From: a virus
DNA length: 64,000 bases
Reading direction: 5' to 3' (one strand)
Virus record (IMG/VR): IMGVR_UViG_3300043419_000898
Span: 1 to 64,000 of that record
Shown here: piece after piece, positions 35,354 to 44,588 of the stretch
How positions within the stretch are numbered: the stretch's first letter is position 1
How the letters are laid out: each line of letters starts with the position of its first letter
The notes under the pieces: model-generated
What the model was told of the DNA's origin: nothing
Databases searched by the model: none
The model's input: the letters and a program-made list of their open reading frames with translations, nothing else
Translations under genes and position numbers: made by a program

Positions 35354-36934
35354 CTAGATTTGCATTCTCTGTGCGAGAAGTTTGCGGGTTAGTTCATCTC
35401 GAACACGACGAGCTTCCTCATCGTCATACGATTTGACATCCTCTTGAACTGGTTCTTCTGTTGCTTCTTCTGCTGGTGCTTCTGCATCAACAACTTCTAC
35501 TTCTTCGGAAACCACTTCTTCAGCGGTTTCAGCAACAACCTCTCCAGTTGCTGCTGGCTCAGCGTCATCGGTTGTTTGTTCAACAACTTCTTCCACTGAT
35601 TGGACATCTGCTGACTTAACGTCAACTTCGTCCATTTCGGCTTCTTCCACTGCATCGCACAGTGCCTTCCACCCATGGGATGCAAGCATTTTTGCTTCCC
35701 GGCGAGAAAGACTGAGTGCTTCACGCACCCGTCGCTCGAATTCAGTAACGCTCGTTGGTTTTGACTTAGAGAACAGGACGTTCATCTCATGAACTTCCTT
35801 CATAGGTCTCTTCTTCTTACCCATGTAACCAACAAGCATTTGACCAAATGAATCAACATTACTCATCAATGCCGAGTGATATTGGTCAATATCATCTTCT
35901 TCAACTTCACCATCGTTCAATGCACTAAGCATTTCCTGATAAGCCATCATCAAGTGTGACAGAATCAAAGAAAGAGTTGCAGGACTAATCTCTGGACCTT
36001 CGTTCTCATCTTCCATGTCTGGCTGCATTGGCATACCCGGTTGCATCGGCATGTCATCTTTAGCCATAGCCATGCATGTTGGACAGTCTTCGTTTGAACC
36101 AAGAACATCTCCACATGTTGGGCACATACTCTTCATGCGATGTGTGATGCATCCCTTACAGGTCATATTCGACCCGATTACACCTTTACACATGGGACAT
36201 TCAGAATCTAACTTAAATGCTGACTGTCGCTTCTTCTTTGGACCACACATGTCAATGTTGCTGTTCATTGAATAACTATCCACCATATCTTCATCCATTT
36301 TTCGCTTACGTTTTGGCATCCAACTGTATGTATTAATCTCAGGCATTGACATACGCATCTTCGGCTTTATGGATGGCAATGGCATCATGTTAGGGATACC
36401 GCATTTTGCTTCATTAGGTGTAATCAATGGTGCGAAGTCAGAAAGTGACTTTGCGAAAGCCAAGTTACGTGGTTCAGCAGGACGTGGTGTAAGACTTGCT
36501 TCAGCAAGTGGCCATACAGTCAGAAGGTTTGTATCTTCATTGTATGACTTTTCACGAACAACAAGGTGACCAGCCGCACCAGAAGAGAATCCAAGGCGTC
36601 CCTCAACAGCGAGACGCTTAATCATCTCACGGTACTGGTCAGAAACCTGAATCTGACCTTCATACCAAAGACCGGCTTCTTTGACAACGATACGTCCAGT
36701 CCCGACTGCCTTCTTGCCAATGACTGGGTCCATGCCATGAGCATAGTAAAGGTTCATTGGAACCGAGTCACCAATCTTCATCGGGCGTCCAAAGTCACAC
36801 TGAGGTGAAAAGACATCACCCTCTAGGTCTTGTCCACCGAAACGGACAAGGTACCCACGGACTTTACCGTCGGTCGTTGCTTTCACTTCGTCGCCGAAGC
36901 GAATCACGATTTCGTTGTCGTTATCTACTGACAT
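35354..36934 (-). CDS. Prohead protease fused to zinc-ribbon and acidic domains
   Basis: 526 residues. Residues 1-160 are the HK97-type serine protease: VRGYLVRFGG, His66 in YYAHG, Ser117/118 in GFSSGA, and LAEASLTPRPAEPRN. It cuts the capsid delta-domain during maturation. Residues 246-287 hold two zinc-ribbon-like units with the same spacing, C-x2-C-x9-C-x2-C (Cys 246/249/259/262 and 271/274/284/287). After this come a Met-rich stretch and a long Glu/Val-rich acidic tail, which may act as scaffold. The zinc units are not usual for this family. Confidence 0.85.
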   Translation of the reverse strand: MSVDNDNEIVIRFGDEVKATTDGKVRGYLVRFGGQDLEGDVFSPQCDFGRPMKIGDSVPMNLYYAHGMDPVIGKKAVGTGRIVVKEAGLWYEGQIQVSDQYREMIKRLAVEGRLGFSSGAAGHLVVREKSYNEDTNLLTVWPLAEASLTPRPAEPRNLAFAKSLSDFAPLITPNEAKCGIPNMMPLPSIKPKMRMSMPEINTYSWMPKRKRKMDEDMVDSYSMNSNIDMCGPKKKRQSAFKLDSECPMCKGVIGSNMTCKGCITHRMKSMCPTCGDVLGSNEDCPTCMAMAKDDMPMQPGMPMQPDMEDENEGPEISPATLSLILSHLMMAYQEMLSALNDGEVEEDDIDQYHSALMSNVDSFGQMLVGYMGKKKRPMKEVHEMNVLFSKSKPTSVTEFERRVREALSLSRREAKMLASHGWKALCDAVEEAEMDEVDVKSADVQSVEEVVEQTTDDAEPAATGEVVAETAEEVVSEEVEVVDAEAPAEEATEEPVQEDVKSYDDEEARRVRDELTRKLLAQRMQI

Positions 36935-36959
36935 AGTCTTTTCATATCCTCTGCAAACG

Positions 36960-37856
36960 TCACGCTTGTTTCGAATCGCCTTCGTCTACAGTTAGTAATA
37001 CATTTAGTGAATCACCTTTCAACCACTTCGCATACTTGTCGTCACCAAGGACGGCTTTTGCTTCGTATGTTGGCAGCAATTCAAACATCTCATCTGCTGA
37101 CATGATGCCTTTGACATCATTCACAGCAACATCTGTATAAAACAACGGAACACACTTGCAGTCACTTCCGTGAACAACAAACGAGTTAGTCAGATTAATA
37201 TCTGTTCCGTGTACAAACCAGCATTCTGCTTTTGTCGTCACATCGCAAGGGCTTACAGTCATACATTTGACTTGTTTGTCCCGTACGGTCAATCTAACGA
37301 CATCAACAAATAGGTTTTCTACAGACTTTTCGAACAGATTTATTATGTCAGACATAAACATCTCGTCTGCGTCATAAATAGCCGACATGAGCAAATCTGG
37401 ACGTGCGTTGTATGATTTACCAATCTGATTTCTTTGTGAATCAACGATATCGGATATCGCACATTCCATTTGATAGTCAAAATCAGAAGTGAATAACTGG
37501 CTCAACATTGAGTCTATTTCTTCGTCACTGACCAGCGTTTTACCGTTCAGGACTTCCGAACTTTCGTTCAGTTCTTCCACAATCATCTTGACAAAGGTTG
37601 CCTTAGTTTCATCAAACTTGTCAAGCATCAACGATGCGGTCATCAATGTCACAGTGTGTAGACGGCGATGCAGGATAGCAAGCGTCGTTTCATCTGCACC
37701 ACTCATCTTGACCATTGAGCCGATGGACTCTAGCGTCTTTCGTTGTTTCTTGTATTTCTCTTGCAGTGACTCAACCGCTTTTTTCATGCTTGACTTGTAC
37801 TCACGGCGGAGTTCCGTCATGATTAAAAGCGATTCATCAAGGGACTCTAAACTCAT
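36960..37856 (-). CDS. MuF-like minor head protein
   Basis: 298 residues, mostly helical, between portal and protease genes. HGSDCKCVPL at about 229-238 resembles the H-x-x-C-x-C motif of Mu gpF-like minor head proteins, and CDVTTKAECWF precedes it. Such proteins bind the portal and may enter with DNA. Similarity is weak outside the motif, so position carries much of the call. Overlaps the portal gene by 4 nt. Confidence 0.6.
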   Translation of the reverse strand: MSLESLDESLLIMTELRREYKSSMKKAVESLQEKYKKQRKTLESIGSMVKMSGADETTLAILHRRLHTVTLMTASLMLDKFDETKATFVKMIVEELNESSEVLNGKTLVSDEEIDSMLSQLFTSDFDYQMECAISDIVDSQRNQIGKSYNARPDLLMSAIYDADEMFMSDIINLFEKSVENLFVDVVRLTVRDKQVKCMTVSPCDVTTKAECWFVHGTDINLTNSFVVHGSDCKCVPLFYTDVAVNDVKGIMSADEMFELLPTYEAKAVLGDDKYAKWLKGDSLNVLLTVDEGDSKQA

Positions 37857-39622
37857 TTGCCTTCACGCTCCCTCATGATGCGGTCACGTATCTTCTTGCT
37901 CCAAGAAGCACCAGCATCACCGCCCCACAAGTCCCAAGCAACTCTACCCTTTGACGGGAATCCATCTTCACCGCTATTGAAACCAGTTGCTTGTTTATCT
38001 ACTTCATGGCGACTGAAGAATGAGTACATGCGAAGCACTGTGCTATCCGATAAGTTCTCACCATTGACCAACTGGTTAGCACGTGTCAAACCTACGAGAG
38101 TGCCACCACCCTTGCCTTCTTTCTTCCATTGAAGAGCACGTCTGGCAGCGGACTGCATACCAGACGTGGGTTTATGACCGTCTGATTTGACTTCCTCCGC
38201 TACTATTTCTGTAGCCTTTTGTTCTGGCTGGTTTTCTGTAGGTGCGGGAACCGGTTGCGGTTCTGGCGTTGGTTGTTCTGGTGTTTCGGCTGGGATGGCG
38301 TTTGCTTCAACGCCCACTCCAGTCTGTGAGTTGATGCCTTCATCTTCACTTCGTGCAACCTCTCCAATCATCTTTCGGGCTTCAGCCTTGTCGATGATTC
38401 CAGCAGCATACAAGGTTGTTGCTCGCTGTACACGAAGGGTTTCGTCTTCTTGCAGGGCAGGTACTTCAGTGTTGTCAAATGCAACAATGTCGTCGTCTTG
38501 CAGGTCAGTGTATTCAGGCACCATAGCCATCGTGATTTGGGCACAGAGTTGTTCCTGTAGAGGAATCATTCCGTCTTCCCAAGCAGCACGACGTGCTTCA
38601 GCATAGTTGGAGTAAGTGTTACGCTCAAGTCCAGCACCAAGACCAAGAACCATACAGTTCAAGCCAAGTGCGGAAGCAATACGCTCTTCAGGCTTACGTC
38701 GAAGGTCATCCAGACTTAGTTCTGATGGAGAGAGCGACATACGGCTCACTGAGTAAGGAGCAGTTGATACGGCGATACCACCTGCATTGTCACCGCAGAA
38801 GTCTTCTTGCAGACGCTTCTTTAGAACACGTGCATCTTCTTCCATGATTTCAACCATCATGTCGCCAGAAGAAGGTCCAACCATCATCGATGGCATAGCG
38901 TTGTTCTTCAGAAGCGAATAACTAACAGTTGAACTCTGGTTATCAGCGGCTACTTCTTTTAGTACAGAGGCTATCGTAGAGCGTCCTACACGGATGTCGT
39001 TAGGGTCACGCAGATACCGCCAATGAATGATGTCTTCTGACGGGATGTCATACTGCACACCATCGACCATGTAGATGTATTCCTTGACGACAAGCTCAGG
39101 CTCGCCTTTAGGTGTAATCATGTCGCAAGGAAGAAATTGTAGGTAAACAACTTCACTACGTCGTCCACCCTTACGAACCTTACGTGCATAGGCGTTGCCT
39201 TGCAGTTTTAGGTCTTGTGTAATCCAACCATAGAATGTGTTTGCTGGTACGCCGGGACTTGGGTTTCGCAGAAGGTCAAGAAGTGGATGTGTATCAATGA
39301 TTTCAAACTTGTCAGACTTTGTGTCTTGGACGTTTCGTTGAATCACCAACTTGCCGACGTTCAGGTTGCGGATGTACCAGTCAAGACCGATGGCAATAAT
39401 AGAGTTAAGTCCAAGGTCACCGGCTTCTTTAGCCCAGTCCAACTTACTCGATGGCAGTTTAGTTGTGATGATGCTTTCAAGCCCACCATTGCCAGCACGT
39501 GCAACAGCACGAGTTCGGTTTCGTGGTTGTGGTGCTTCAGCATTAGGGCGAAGAGCAACTTTAACAGCATCTTGACCCGTCAGGGCTGACCAAGCGTCAG
39601 AGAAACGGCTTAACAAGCCCAT
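37853..39622 (-). CDS. Portal protein, HK97 type
   Basis: 589 residues. SIIAIGLDWYIRNLN, LQGNAYARKVRKGGR and HWRYLRDPNDIRVGRSTIAS are usual in HK97-type portals, the dodecameric ring through which DNA passes. After about residue 420 a Pro/Glu-rich linker leads to a separate C-terminal domain (PTSGMQSAARRALQWKKEG, STVLRMYSFFSRHEVDK, GRVAWDLWGGDAG) of about 105 residues that is found on various phage virion or nuclease proteins and has no known role. Confidence 0.9.
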   Translation of the reverse strand: MGLLSRFSDAWSALTGQDAVKVALRPNAEAPQPRNRTRAVARAGNGGLESIITTKLPSSKLDWAKEAGDLGLNSIIAIGLDWYIRNLNVGKLVIQRNVQDTKSDKFEIIDTHPLLDLLRNPSPGVPANTFYGWITQDLKLQGNAYARKVRKGGRRSEVVYLQFLPCDMITPKGEPELVVKEYIYMVDGVQYDIPSEDIIHWRYLRDPNDIRVGRSTIASVLKEVAADNQSSTVSYSLLKNNAMPSMMVGPSSGDMMVEIMEEDARVLKKRLQEDFCGDNAGGIAVSTAPYSVSRMSLSPSELSLDDLRRKPEERIASALGLNCMVLGLGAGLERNTYSNYAEARRAAWEDGMIPLQEQLCAQITMAMVPEYTDLQDDDIVAFDNTEVPALQEDETLRVQRATTLYAAGIIDKAEARKMIGEVARSEDEGINSQTGVGVEANAIPAETPEQPTPEPQPVPAPTENQPEQKATEIVAEEVKSDGHKPTSGMQSAARRALQWKKEGKGGGTLVGLTRANQLVNGENLSDSTVLRMYSFFSRHEVDKQATGFNSGEDGFPSKGRVAWDLWGGDAGASWSKKIRDRIMREREGK

Positions 39623-39846
39623 CTATTGAATTCCTTCCGCATGAGTTCATCCGTCTTCGCCGACAAAAACTTTATACGCCGGGAAGCATCACGCATCTTC
39701 ACTATAATGGGTTTTGCTTCATCAGTCGTCAACTGTACACAATATCCACGATTACACAAATAGGTAAAGCAGTCAAACTTTACCAACTGACCATCAACAT
39801 TTGCTGTTAAATCATAGCCTTCTAGTTGTTTGTCATTTGCATTCAT
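39610..39846 (-). CDS. Unknown protein before the portal
   Basis: 78 residues, MNANDKQLEGYDLTANVDGQ at the start, a Cys-containing beta part, then a basic helix (DASRRIKFLSAKTDELMRKE). First gene of the long minus operon; overlaps the portal start by 13 nt. Not recognised. Confidence 0.6.
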   Translation of the reverse strand: MNANDKQLEGYDLTANVDGQLVKFDCFTYLCNRGYCVQLTTDEAKPIIVKMRDASRRIKFLSAKTDELMRKEFNRWAC

Positions 39847-39864
39847 CTCGTTTTATCACCAGTG

Positions 39865-39893
39865 TCAACAGTACAGGTATTTGATTGTACAAT
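39865..39893 (+). promoter_or_regulatory. Promoter for a leaderless mRNA
   Basis: TCAACA (39865-39870), 17 nt, TACAAT (39888-39893), then 5 nt to ATG at 39899. No Shine-Dalgarno precedes the ATG. Confidence 0.5.
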
Positions 39894-39898
39894 GTCCC

Positions 39899-40153
39899 AT
39901 GCTGTTCTCATCATACAAACGACTTACACGGGTCAACGGCTTTCATAGGTTCTGGTATCTGAAGGCGGATGTTTGTACCTACGAAGGCATCTGCGTCAAC
40001 TGCGGTAGACGCATCACTGTCAACATCGACCTACATGATGACATCTACAAAACAGACGATGTTATGACCGCTATGACAGAGCACTGCCATAAGACAAAAA
40101 TAGATGGCTGGAATCGAAATGATATTTGGGATGATGTTGACAAAGTAGAATAG
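39899..40153 (+). CDS. Small protein with a C-x2-C pair
   Basis: 84 residues from MLFSSYKRLTRVNG. CTYEGICVNCGRRI and EHCHKTK supply Cys and His that could bind one zinc ion. The start is placed next to the promoter at 39865-39893 (leaderless). A longer frame upstream has no RBS and runs into the promoter. Function unknown. Confidence 0.55.
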   Translation: MLFSSYKRLTRVNGFHRFWYLKADVCTYEGICVNCGRRITVNIDLHDDIYKTDDVMTAMTEHCHKTKIDGWNRNDIWDDVDKVE

Positions 40154-40165
40154 TGGTAGTAACAT
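40137..40165 (+). promoter_or_regulatory. Promoter for a leaderless mRNA
   Basis: TTGACA (40137-40142), 17 nt, TAACAT (40160-40165), then 6 nt to ATG at 40172, with no ribosome-binding site between. Confidence 0.72.
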
Positions 40166-40171
40166 AGGCAC

Positions 40172-40924
40172 ATGAACCCACGTGAAATGTCTATCAAAAT
40201 GTGGAAGGCAGTGATGTCCGACCTTGCACGTCTCTCCGGTATCGAGATGGATGAAATGGATGCGAAGGAGTACACCAACGCTCTTCGTCCACTCCAGCAA
40301 GCCATCATCAATCAGCGTCTCAGTGAGACAAAACAACCTTTGAATGACGAGAGTCCAGAAGTCTGGAAGTTGCGATACTGGATTCGAAATCAAAAGTATC
40401 GACCCAACTACGAAGAGGTTGCCAACAAAGTCTTAGATGTACTTGGTATGCCGAAGACTCACGGCGTACCGGGACACGTCATTGATGCACAGAAGGTTTA
40501 TCGTGCAGAGCCATTGCCTCCATCACGTCAGTTGTCCGACAAAAACTACGACTTGTTTAGTTGGACTGAAGAACTGAAGCCTTCGGGCGATGATAGCCGT
40601 GACGAGATTGTTGCAAAAATGCTCACGACAGTTGAGGGTATCTATGGCTCAGCAGAAGCAGTCAACGTAGCCAAGTCCATCAATGCCAACAACATGCTTA
40701 TCCGTGCTGAAGAAGAGGAAATGCTTCAAGCGGTTCTTGAGAAGATACCTGCTGAAGAGCGTGACACTTGGATTAACAAGGCTGGTGGCTTCGGAAACAA
40801 GAGGCACTTCGTCAAGTTAGGAGTCGCTCGTGAGGCACTTGCTCAGTACACAAAGTCAAATCGAACAGCGAACTCTGAACAAGGTATGGCGGTCTGGAGA
40901 AAACGCTGGGGAAAACCAGCATAG
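40172..40924 (+). CDS. Unknown protein of the packaging operon
   Basis: 250 residues, hydrophilic, mostly helical. Starts MNPREMSIKMWKAVMSDLAR and ends WRKRWGKPA. Contains IADAEEEEMLQ-like acidic helices (RAEEEEMLQAVLEKIPAEER). It heads a short (+) operon that goes on to ParB-like protein and terminase. No family recognised. Confidence 0.72.
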   Translation: MNPREMSIKMWKAVMSDLARLSGIEMDEMDAKEYTNALRPLQQAIINQRLSETKQPLNDESPEVWKLRYWIRNQKYRPNYEEVANKVLDVLGMPKTHGVPGHVIDAQKVYRAEPLPPSRQLSDKNYDLFSWTEELKPSGDDSRDEIVAKMLTTVEGIYGSAEAVNVAKSINANNMLIRAEEEEMLQAVLEKIPAEERDTWINKAGGFGNKRHFVKLGVAREALAQYTKSNRTANSEQGMAVWRKRWGKPA

Positions 40925-40933
40925 GAGCGTGAG

Positions 40934-41290
40934 ATGTTTGAGCAAGTAACGTATTTAACTTTCGGTGTGACCGTAGCGTCATCTATCTTCATCGGTATGG
41001 TGCTTGGGTATCAACTTAAGTACATGGGTGAGCAGAAGTCAGATGACATAGTTCCTGCTGGGACAAAGGTTAGGTTCATGACACGAGCCGGTCACTACTC
41101 ATATGGAATTGTTCTTGAAGACTTTGTTGAGACAAAGAGTAAGTTCATCGTCGTTCGAAACGTAGAGTGGAAGATGAACGAGTCAAGTGTTGAGGCACAT
41201 GAAGGATACAGAATCTTCCCTATCCGTATCAAAGAAGGCGTGACACTACTCGGCACCGGTGAATGGACAACCGAAGACTACCTTGGTTAA
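40934..41290 (+). CDS. Membrane-anchored small beta protein
   Basis: 118 residues. One N-terminal membrane span (FGVTVASSIFIGMVLGYQL, about 10-28), then a soluble part with GTKVRFMTRAGHYSYGIVL, like a small SH3-type barrel. Unknown role. RBS GGAGCGTGAG upstream. Its end overlaps the ParB-like gene by 32 nt. Confidence 0.65.
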   Translation: MFEQVTYLTFGVTVASSIFIGMVLGYQLKYMGEQKSDDIVPAGTKVRFMTRAGHYSYGIVLEDFVETKSKFIVVRNVEWKMNESSVEAHEGYRIFPIRIKEGVTLLGTGEWTTEDYLG

Positions 41291-41879
41291 ACGACTCACC
41301 GTTGCAACAGAAGATGTAGATGTTGCATTACTTAAACAGCACCCAAGAAACGTCAATCAAGGCGACTTGGGTGCTGTCATTTCGTCTATCCAAACTAATG
41401 GCTTCTACGGTCGCCTAATCGTCAACAGGCGTAACAATCACGTCCTAGCGGGGAATCATCGTCTGATGGCGGCAAAGTCGCTACAGATGGAAACTGTGCC
41501 CGTAGAGTGGGTTGATGTTGATGAAGACGCAGAGATTCGCATCTTACTTGCAGACAACCGTACGACTAGGTTGGGTCTTGATGACAACGTCGCATTAACT
41601 GCCTTACTTGCCGAGTTGGCGAACACAGAAAAGCAGTTAGACGGTACAGGCTATGACTTTGACGACTTGAATAATTTCATATCAGACATAGCAAGAGAAG
41701 AACTTCAACTAACAACAGACACCTATGACAAACTAGTCCCACGGATAGCACATCAAGGTCAGACGTGGGAATTAGGCGACACGCTTTTAGTTGTTGGTTT
41801 CAATGAAGAAGACTGTGACCGATTGATAGTCACTTGGGAAAAACTAACTAAAGGAAAGGCAGTTCTGAAAGATGGATGA
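41259..41879 (+). CDS. ParB-like nuclease domain protein
   Basis: 206 residues. Residues 15-110 match the ParB/Srx domain: LLKQHPRNVNQGDL, GFYGRLIVNRRNN and LAGNHRLMAAKSL. VEWVDVDEDAEIRILLADNR is almost the same as VEFVDVDAEAELRILLVDNK in the 6340-7479 protein, so the two are paralogs. No DUF4417 part here; instead a short C-terminal domain (GQTWELGDTLLVVG). Upstream of terminase it may bind the packaging site, as in other phages with ParB-like genes there (inference). A TTG at 41283 is an alternative start. Confidence 0.78.
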   Translation: MNGQPKTTLVKRLTVATEDVDVALLKQHPRNVNQGDLGAVISSIQTNGFYGRLIVNRRNNHVLAGNHRLMAAKSLQMETVPVEWVDVDEDAEIRILLADNRTTRLGLDDNVALTALLAELANTEKQLDGTGYDFDDLNNFISDIAREELQLTTDTYDKLVPRIAHQGQTWELGDTLLVVGFNEEDCDRLIVTWEKLTKGKAVLKDG

Positions 41880-42450
41880 AGATGAAGTCACACCAATAGA
41901 CTTATCTGTTCCTGAGAGCCGAGACTCTATCAGGGAACAACTTACCGCTCCGCTATTTGACGAGTATCACGCCAGACGTAAAGCACTCGTCAGTAGTGCT
42001 AGACCAGATGGTCACGCATACGGCGGAAACCCACTCTCTATTGACGATGAAAAGATGAAGGTTATACTTGACGCTATCCTTGCAGGTGCTTCGCACTCAG
42101 TAGCGGCTCAGGTAGCAGGTGTGCCTGTAAGGCGATTGAAAGACTGGATTCAGCGTGGAGAGAGCGGTGACCTAAACGTACCTACGGAGCTTGTAGAGTT
42201 TGCACGTCGTGTACGCATGGCTGAGAGCCGTGGAGAGTTAGGTTTGATAGTTCGCATCCGTCGTGCTGCGGAAGAGAACTGGGGTGCTGCTGCGTGGCTT
42301 CTTGAACGCAGACATAGCAAGCGTTGGGGCAAGAAAACTCAAGTTGATGTGAGGCAGATGACAGATGAGCAAATTACAAGACTCCTTACGGCAGAAGCTG
42401 ATGGAGGAAGCGATACGGCGGGGCTTGAGGATTCCGGGGACGACGAGTGA
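41872..42450 (+). CDS. terS: Terminase small subunit
   Basis: 192 residues. A helix-turn-helix at about 65-95 (ILAGASHSVAAQVAGVPVRRLKDW, split by turns) and a C-terminal region WLLERRHSKRWGKK usual in small terminases. It recognises the packaging site and hands DNA to the large subunit. Overlaps the ParB-like gene by 8 nt and the large subunit by 86 nt. Confidence 0.82.
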   Translation: MDEDEVTPIDLSVPESRDSIREQLTAPLFDEYHARRKALVSSARPDGHAYGGNPLSIDDEKMKVILDAILAGASHSVAAQVAGVPVRRLKDWIQRGESGDLNVPTELVEFARRVRMAESRGELGLIVRIRRAAEENWGAAAWLLERRHSKRWGKKTQVDVRQMTDEQITRLLTAEADGGSDTAGLEDSGDDE

Positions 42451-43816
42451 TATCTACAACCCTTACAAGGATGGTGTTGAGAAAGGCTCGATGGAGTCCT
42501 TTCATGAGTATCTAAAACTTACACTCCCAAAGGGATGGACTGCTGAACCAGCACACATCAAACTCATCGCTGAGCATCTCGATGCAGTAGACCGTGGACA
42601 GATTGACCGTTTGGCAATCTCAATGCCCCCTAGACATGGCAAAACCGAGACCACTACTGTCCGTTACGGTGCATATGCGTTCGAAAGAAATCCTAGGGAC
42701 AACGTCCTTGTAACCGCATACAACGAACGTATTGCACGTCGTTTTAGCCGTAAGGCAAGAGCGATTGTGGAAGCAAGACGTCAACTCATGACTAGCAGTC
42801 GTGCTGCAGACGAATGGGGCATGCCAGAAGGCGGCACATTTATGAGCCGTGGTGTTGGTTCTCCTCCTACTGGTGTAGGTTTTAAGAGAATCATCATTGA
42901 CGACCCTATCCGCCGACGTGAGGACGCTGAAAGCGTAAACCTGCGTGAGAAGGCTTGGGACTGGTTCACTGACGATATCTATACTCGTTTGGAGCCGGGT
43001 GGGGCAATGATTATCGTTGCTACTCGATGGCATCACGACGACATCATCAGCCGTGCCATTGACTCTGAGGCTAACAAGTGGGTTGTTCTAAAACTCCCTG
43101 CAATCGCAGAAGAGGCTGACCAGTTAGGACGACAACCGGGTGAGTCACTTTGGCCAGAGCGTTACTCCGTGGAAGACTTGATGCGTATCAAAGCCGTCAT
43201 GCTTCAGAACGAAGGTGAGTACGGCTGGCAAGCGTTGTATCAACAGTCACCAACCCAGCGTTCTGGTGCGATGATACGCCAAGACCGAATCTCTGCATTC
43301 CAAGAACTACCACTTTCGGTGGGACGGTTCCGACGTGTTGTACGTGCTTGGGACTTGGCATCTACTCGTGGTGCTGGAGACTACACCGTTGGAGTCAAGG
43401 GTGCTCTTGATAACATCGGACGCTTCTGGATACTCGATGTAGTTATCGGTCAATTCGACGTTGATGAGCGTGACAACATCATCTACAGAACTGCTGAGAT
43501 GGATGGTAAGGATGTCACTATACGGCTTCCACAAGACCCAGCACAGGCAGGAAAGAGTCAAGCCAGATACTTACTCAGAATGCTTCATGGATACCGTGTA
43601 AGCATCCAAAGTCCATCTGGAAACAAGACGCTAAGGGCTGAACCGTTTGCGGCTCAGGTAAACAACTTTAACGTCAATATGATAGCCGCCGCATGGAATA
43701 CACCTGTTCTCGATGAGTTCAGACAATTTCCTATGGGGCGGCATGATGACATCGTTGATGCAGCAGTTGACTGCTATGACGAATGTACAAAAAAGAGGAC
43801 TATGTCTTTCGCTTAG
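42365..43816 (+). CDS. terL: Terminase large subunit
   Basis: 483 residues. Walker A-like SMPPRHGKTE (86-95), Walker B IIIDDP (176-181), and the RNase H-like nuclease domain with Asp330 in VVRAWDLAST and DD461-462 in GRHDDIVDA. It drives DNA into the prohead and cuts concatemers. The ATG at 42365 lies inside terS; a later Met (42401) would shorten the overlap. Both ends of the gene overlap neighbours. Confidence 0.94.
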   Translation: MSKLQDSLRQKLMEEAIRRGLRIPGTTSDIYNPYKDGVEKGSMESFHEYLKLTLPKGWTAEPAHIKLIAEHLDAVDRGQIDRLAISMPPRHGKTETTTVRYGAYAFERNPRDNVLVTAYNERIARRFSRKARAIVEARRQLMTSSRAADEWGMPEGGTFMSRGVGSPPTGVGFKRIIIDDPIRRREDAESVNLREKAWDWFTDDIYTRLEPGGAMIIVATRWHHDDIISRAIDSEANKWVVLKLPAIAEEADQLGRQPGESLWPERYSVEDLMRIKAVMLQNEGEYGWQALYQQSPTQRSGAMIRQDRISAFQELPLSVGRFRRVVRAWDLASTRGAGDYTVGVKGALDNIGRFWILDVVIGQFDVDERDNIIYRTAEMDGKDVTIRLPQDPAQAGKSQARYLLRMLHGYRVSIQSPSGNKTLRAEPFAAQVNNFNVNMIAAAWNTPVLDEFRQFPMGRHDDIVDAAVDCYDECTKKRTMSFA

Positions 43817-44022
43817 TAAGCGTTATCAGACAAGTACTTACGCAATGCATCTACGCACGATTCGGCTGTCACCTTGGTGTTTTGTTTCGTGCGTAGGTTT
43901 GTAATTAGGAAGTGGTCTTTCTTCTGATTCCAAGCAAGTCCTGCCTTGGCTGCATAACTGAACACAGATTTGTCATCCACAAACTGCAATAAATCCATTT
44001 CGGCAATGTTGCCTATCTTCAT
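43813..44022 (-). CDS. Small unknown protein
   Basis: 69 residues, MKIGNIAEMDLLQFVDDKS at the start, basic in the middle (NQKKDHFLITNLRTKQNTKV). Last gene of the 47158-43813 operon; its end overlaps the end of terL by 4 nt. Not recognised. Confidence 0.65.
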   Translation of the reverse strand: MKIGNIAEMDLLQFVDDKSVFSYAAKAGLAWNQKKDHFLITNLRTKQNTKVTAESCVDALRKYLSDNAY

Positions 44023-44588
44023 TCAATCACCATTAATTCTTTGTTATTTGATGCATCTTCAGTCGGTGCATCGGACGCCCATTCCATCATATGTGCCGCC
44101 ATAGCGTCAATCTTTGCGATTGTGTTTGCATGGGCTACATTCCGCTTTGTCTCGTGCTTCTTCGGAGTGCTGATACCGTTCATCCATTTGTTGAGCACTG
44201 CAAGACGCCACGCTCCGACTAGTATAGGTTTTGACTTGTGCTCCTGAGCCGATAGGCAACTACGCCAATGGCTCCTGATAGGGTCTTCGTCAGCCTCACA
44301 AAGCAACTTCTCAGCAGTCTGGATGCACTGGGTCTCATTATCAACAGTAAGCCCAACGATAGTAAAAGAACCATCTTCAAAGTACATCAGTCCTGAATCT
44401 ATCAACTCGTATGCATGTTCTTTAGTGACCGCACACGTGAGCATGATTTCAAGCATCTTTTGCTTCGACACTTGACCAAGCGTTCGATTTGACCGTGACC
44501 AACATTCGGATGCAATCAAAAGGTATCGTGCAGAAGCACTAATACTTCCAAGCCGACTATCAGTGAACCAGCCATAAACTAATCTCAC
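44019..44588 (-). CDS. Unknown protein, possible winged-helix region
   Basis: 189 residues. The N-terminal half (QVSKQKMLEIMLTCAVTKEH, AYELIDSGLMYFEDGSFTI) has the look of a winged-helix as in phage replication or replisome-organiser proteins, followed by a Lys-rich linker (PKKHETKRN). Overlaps its neighbours by 4 nt each. The replication link is a guess from company. Confidence 0.6.
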   Translation of the reverse strand: MRLVYGWFTDSRLGSISASARYLLIASECWSRSNRTLGQVSKQKMLEIMLTCAVTKEHAYELIDSGLMYFEDGSFTIVGLTVDNETQCIQTAEKLLCEADEDPIRSHWRSCLSAQEHKSKPILVGAWRLAVLNKWMNGISTPKKHETKRNVAHANTIAKIDAMAAHMMEWASDAPTEDASNNKELMVIE

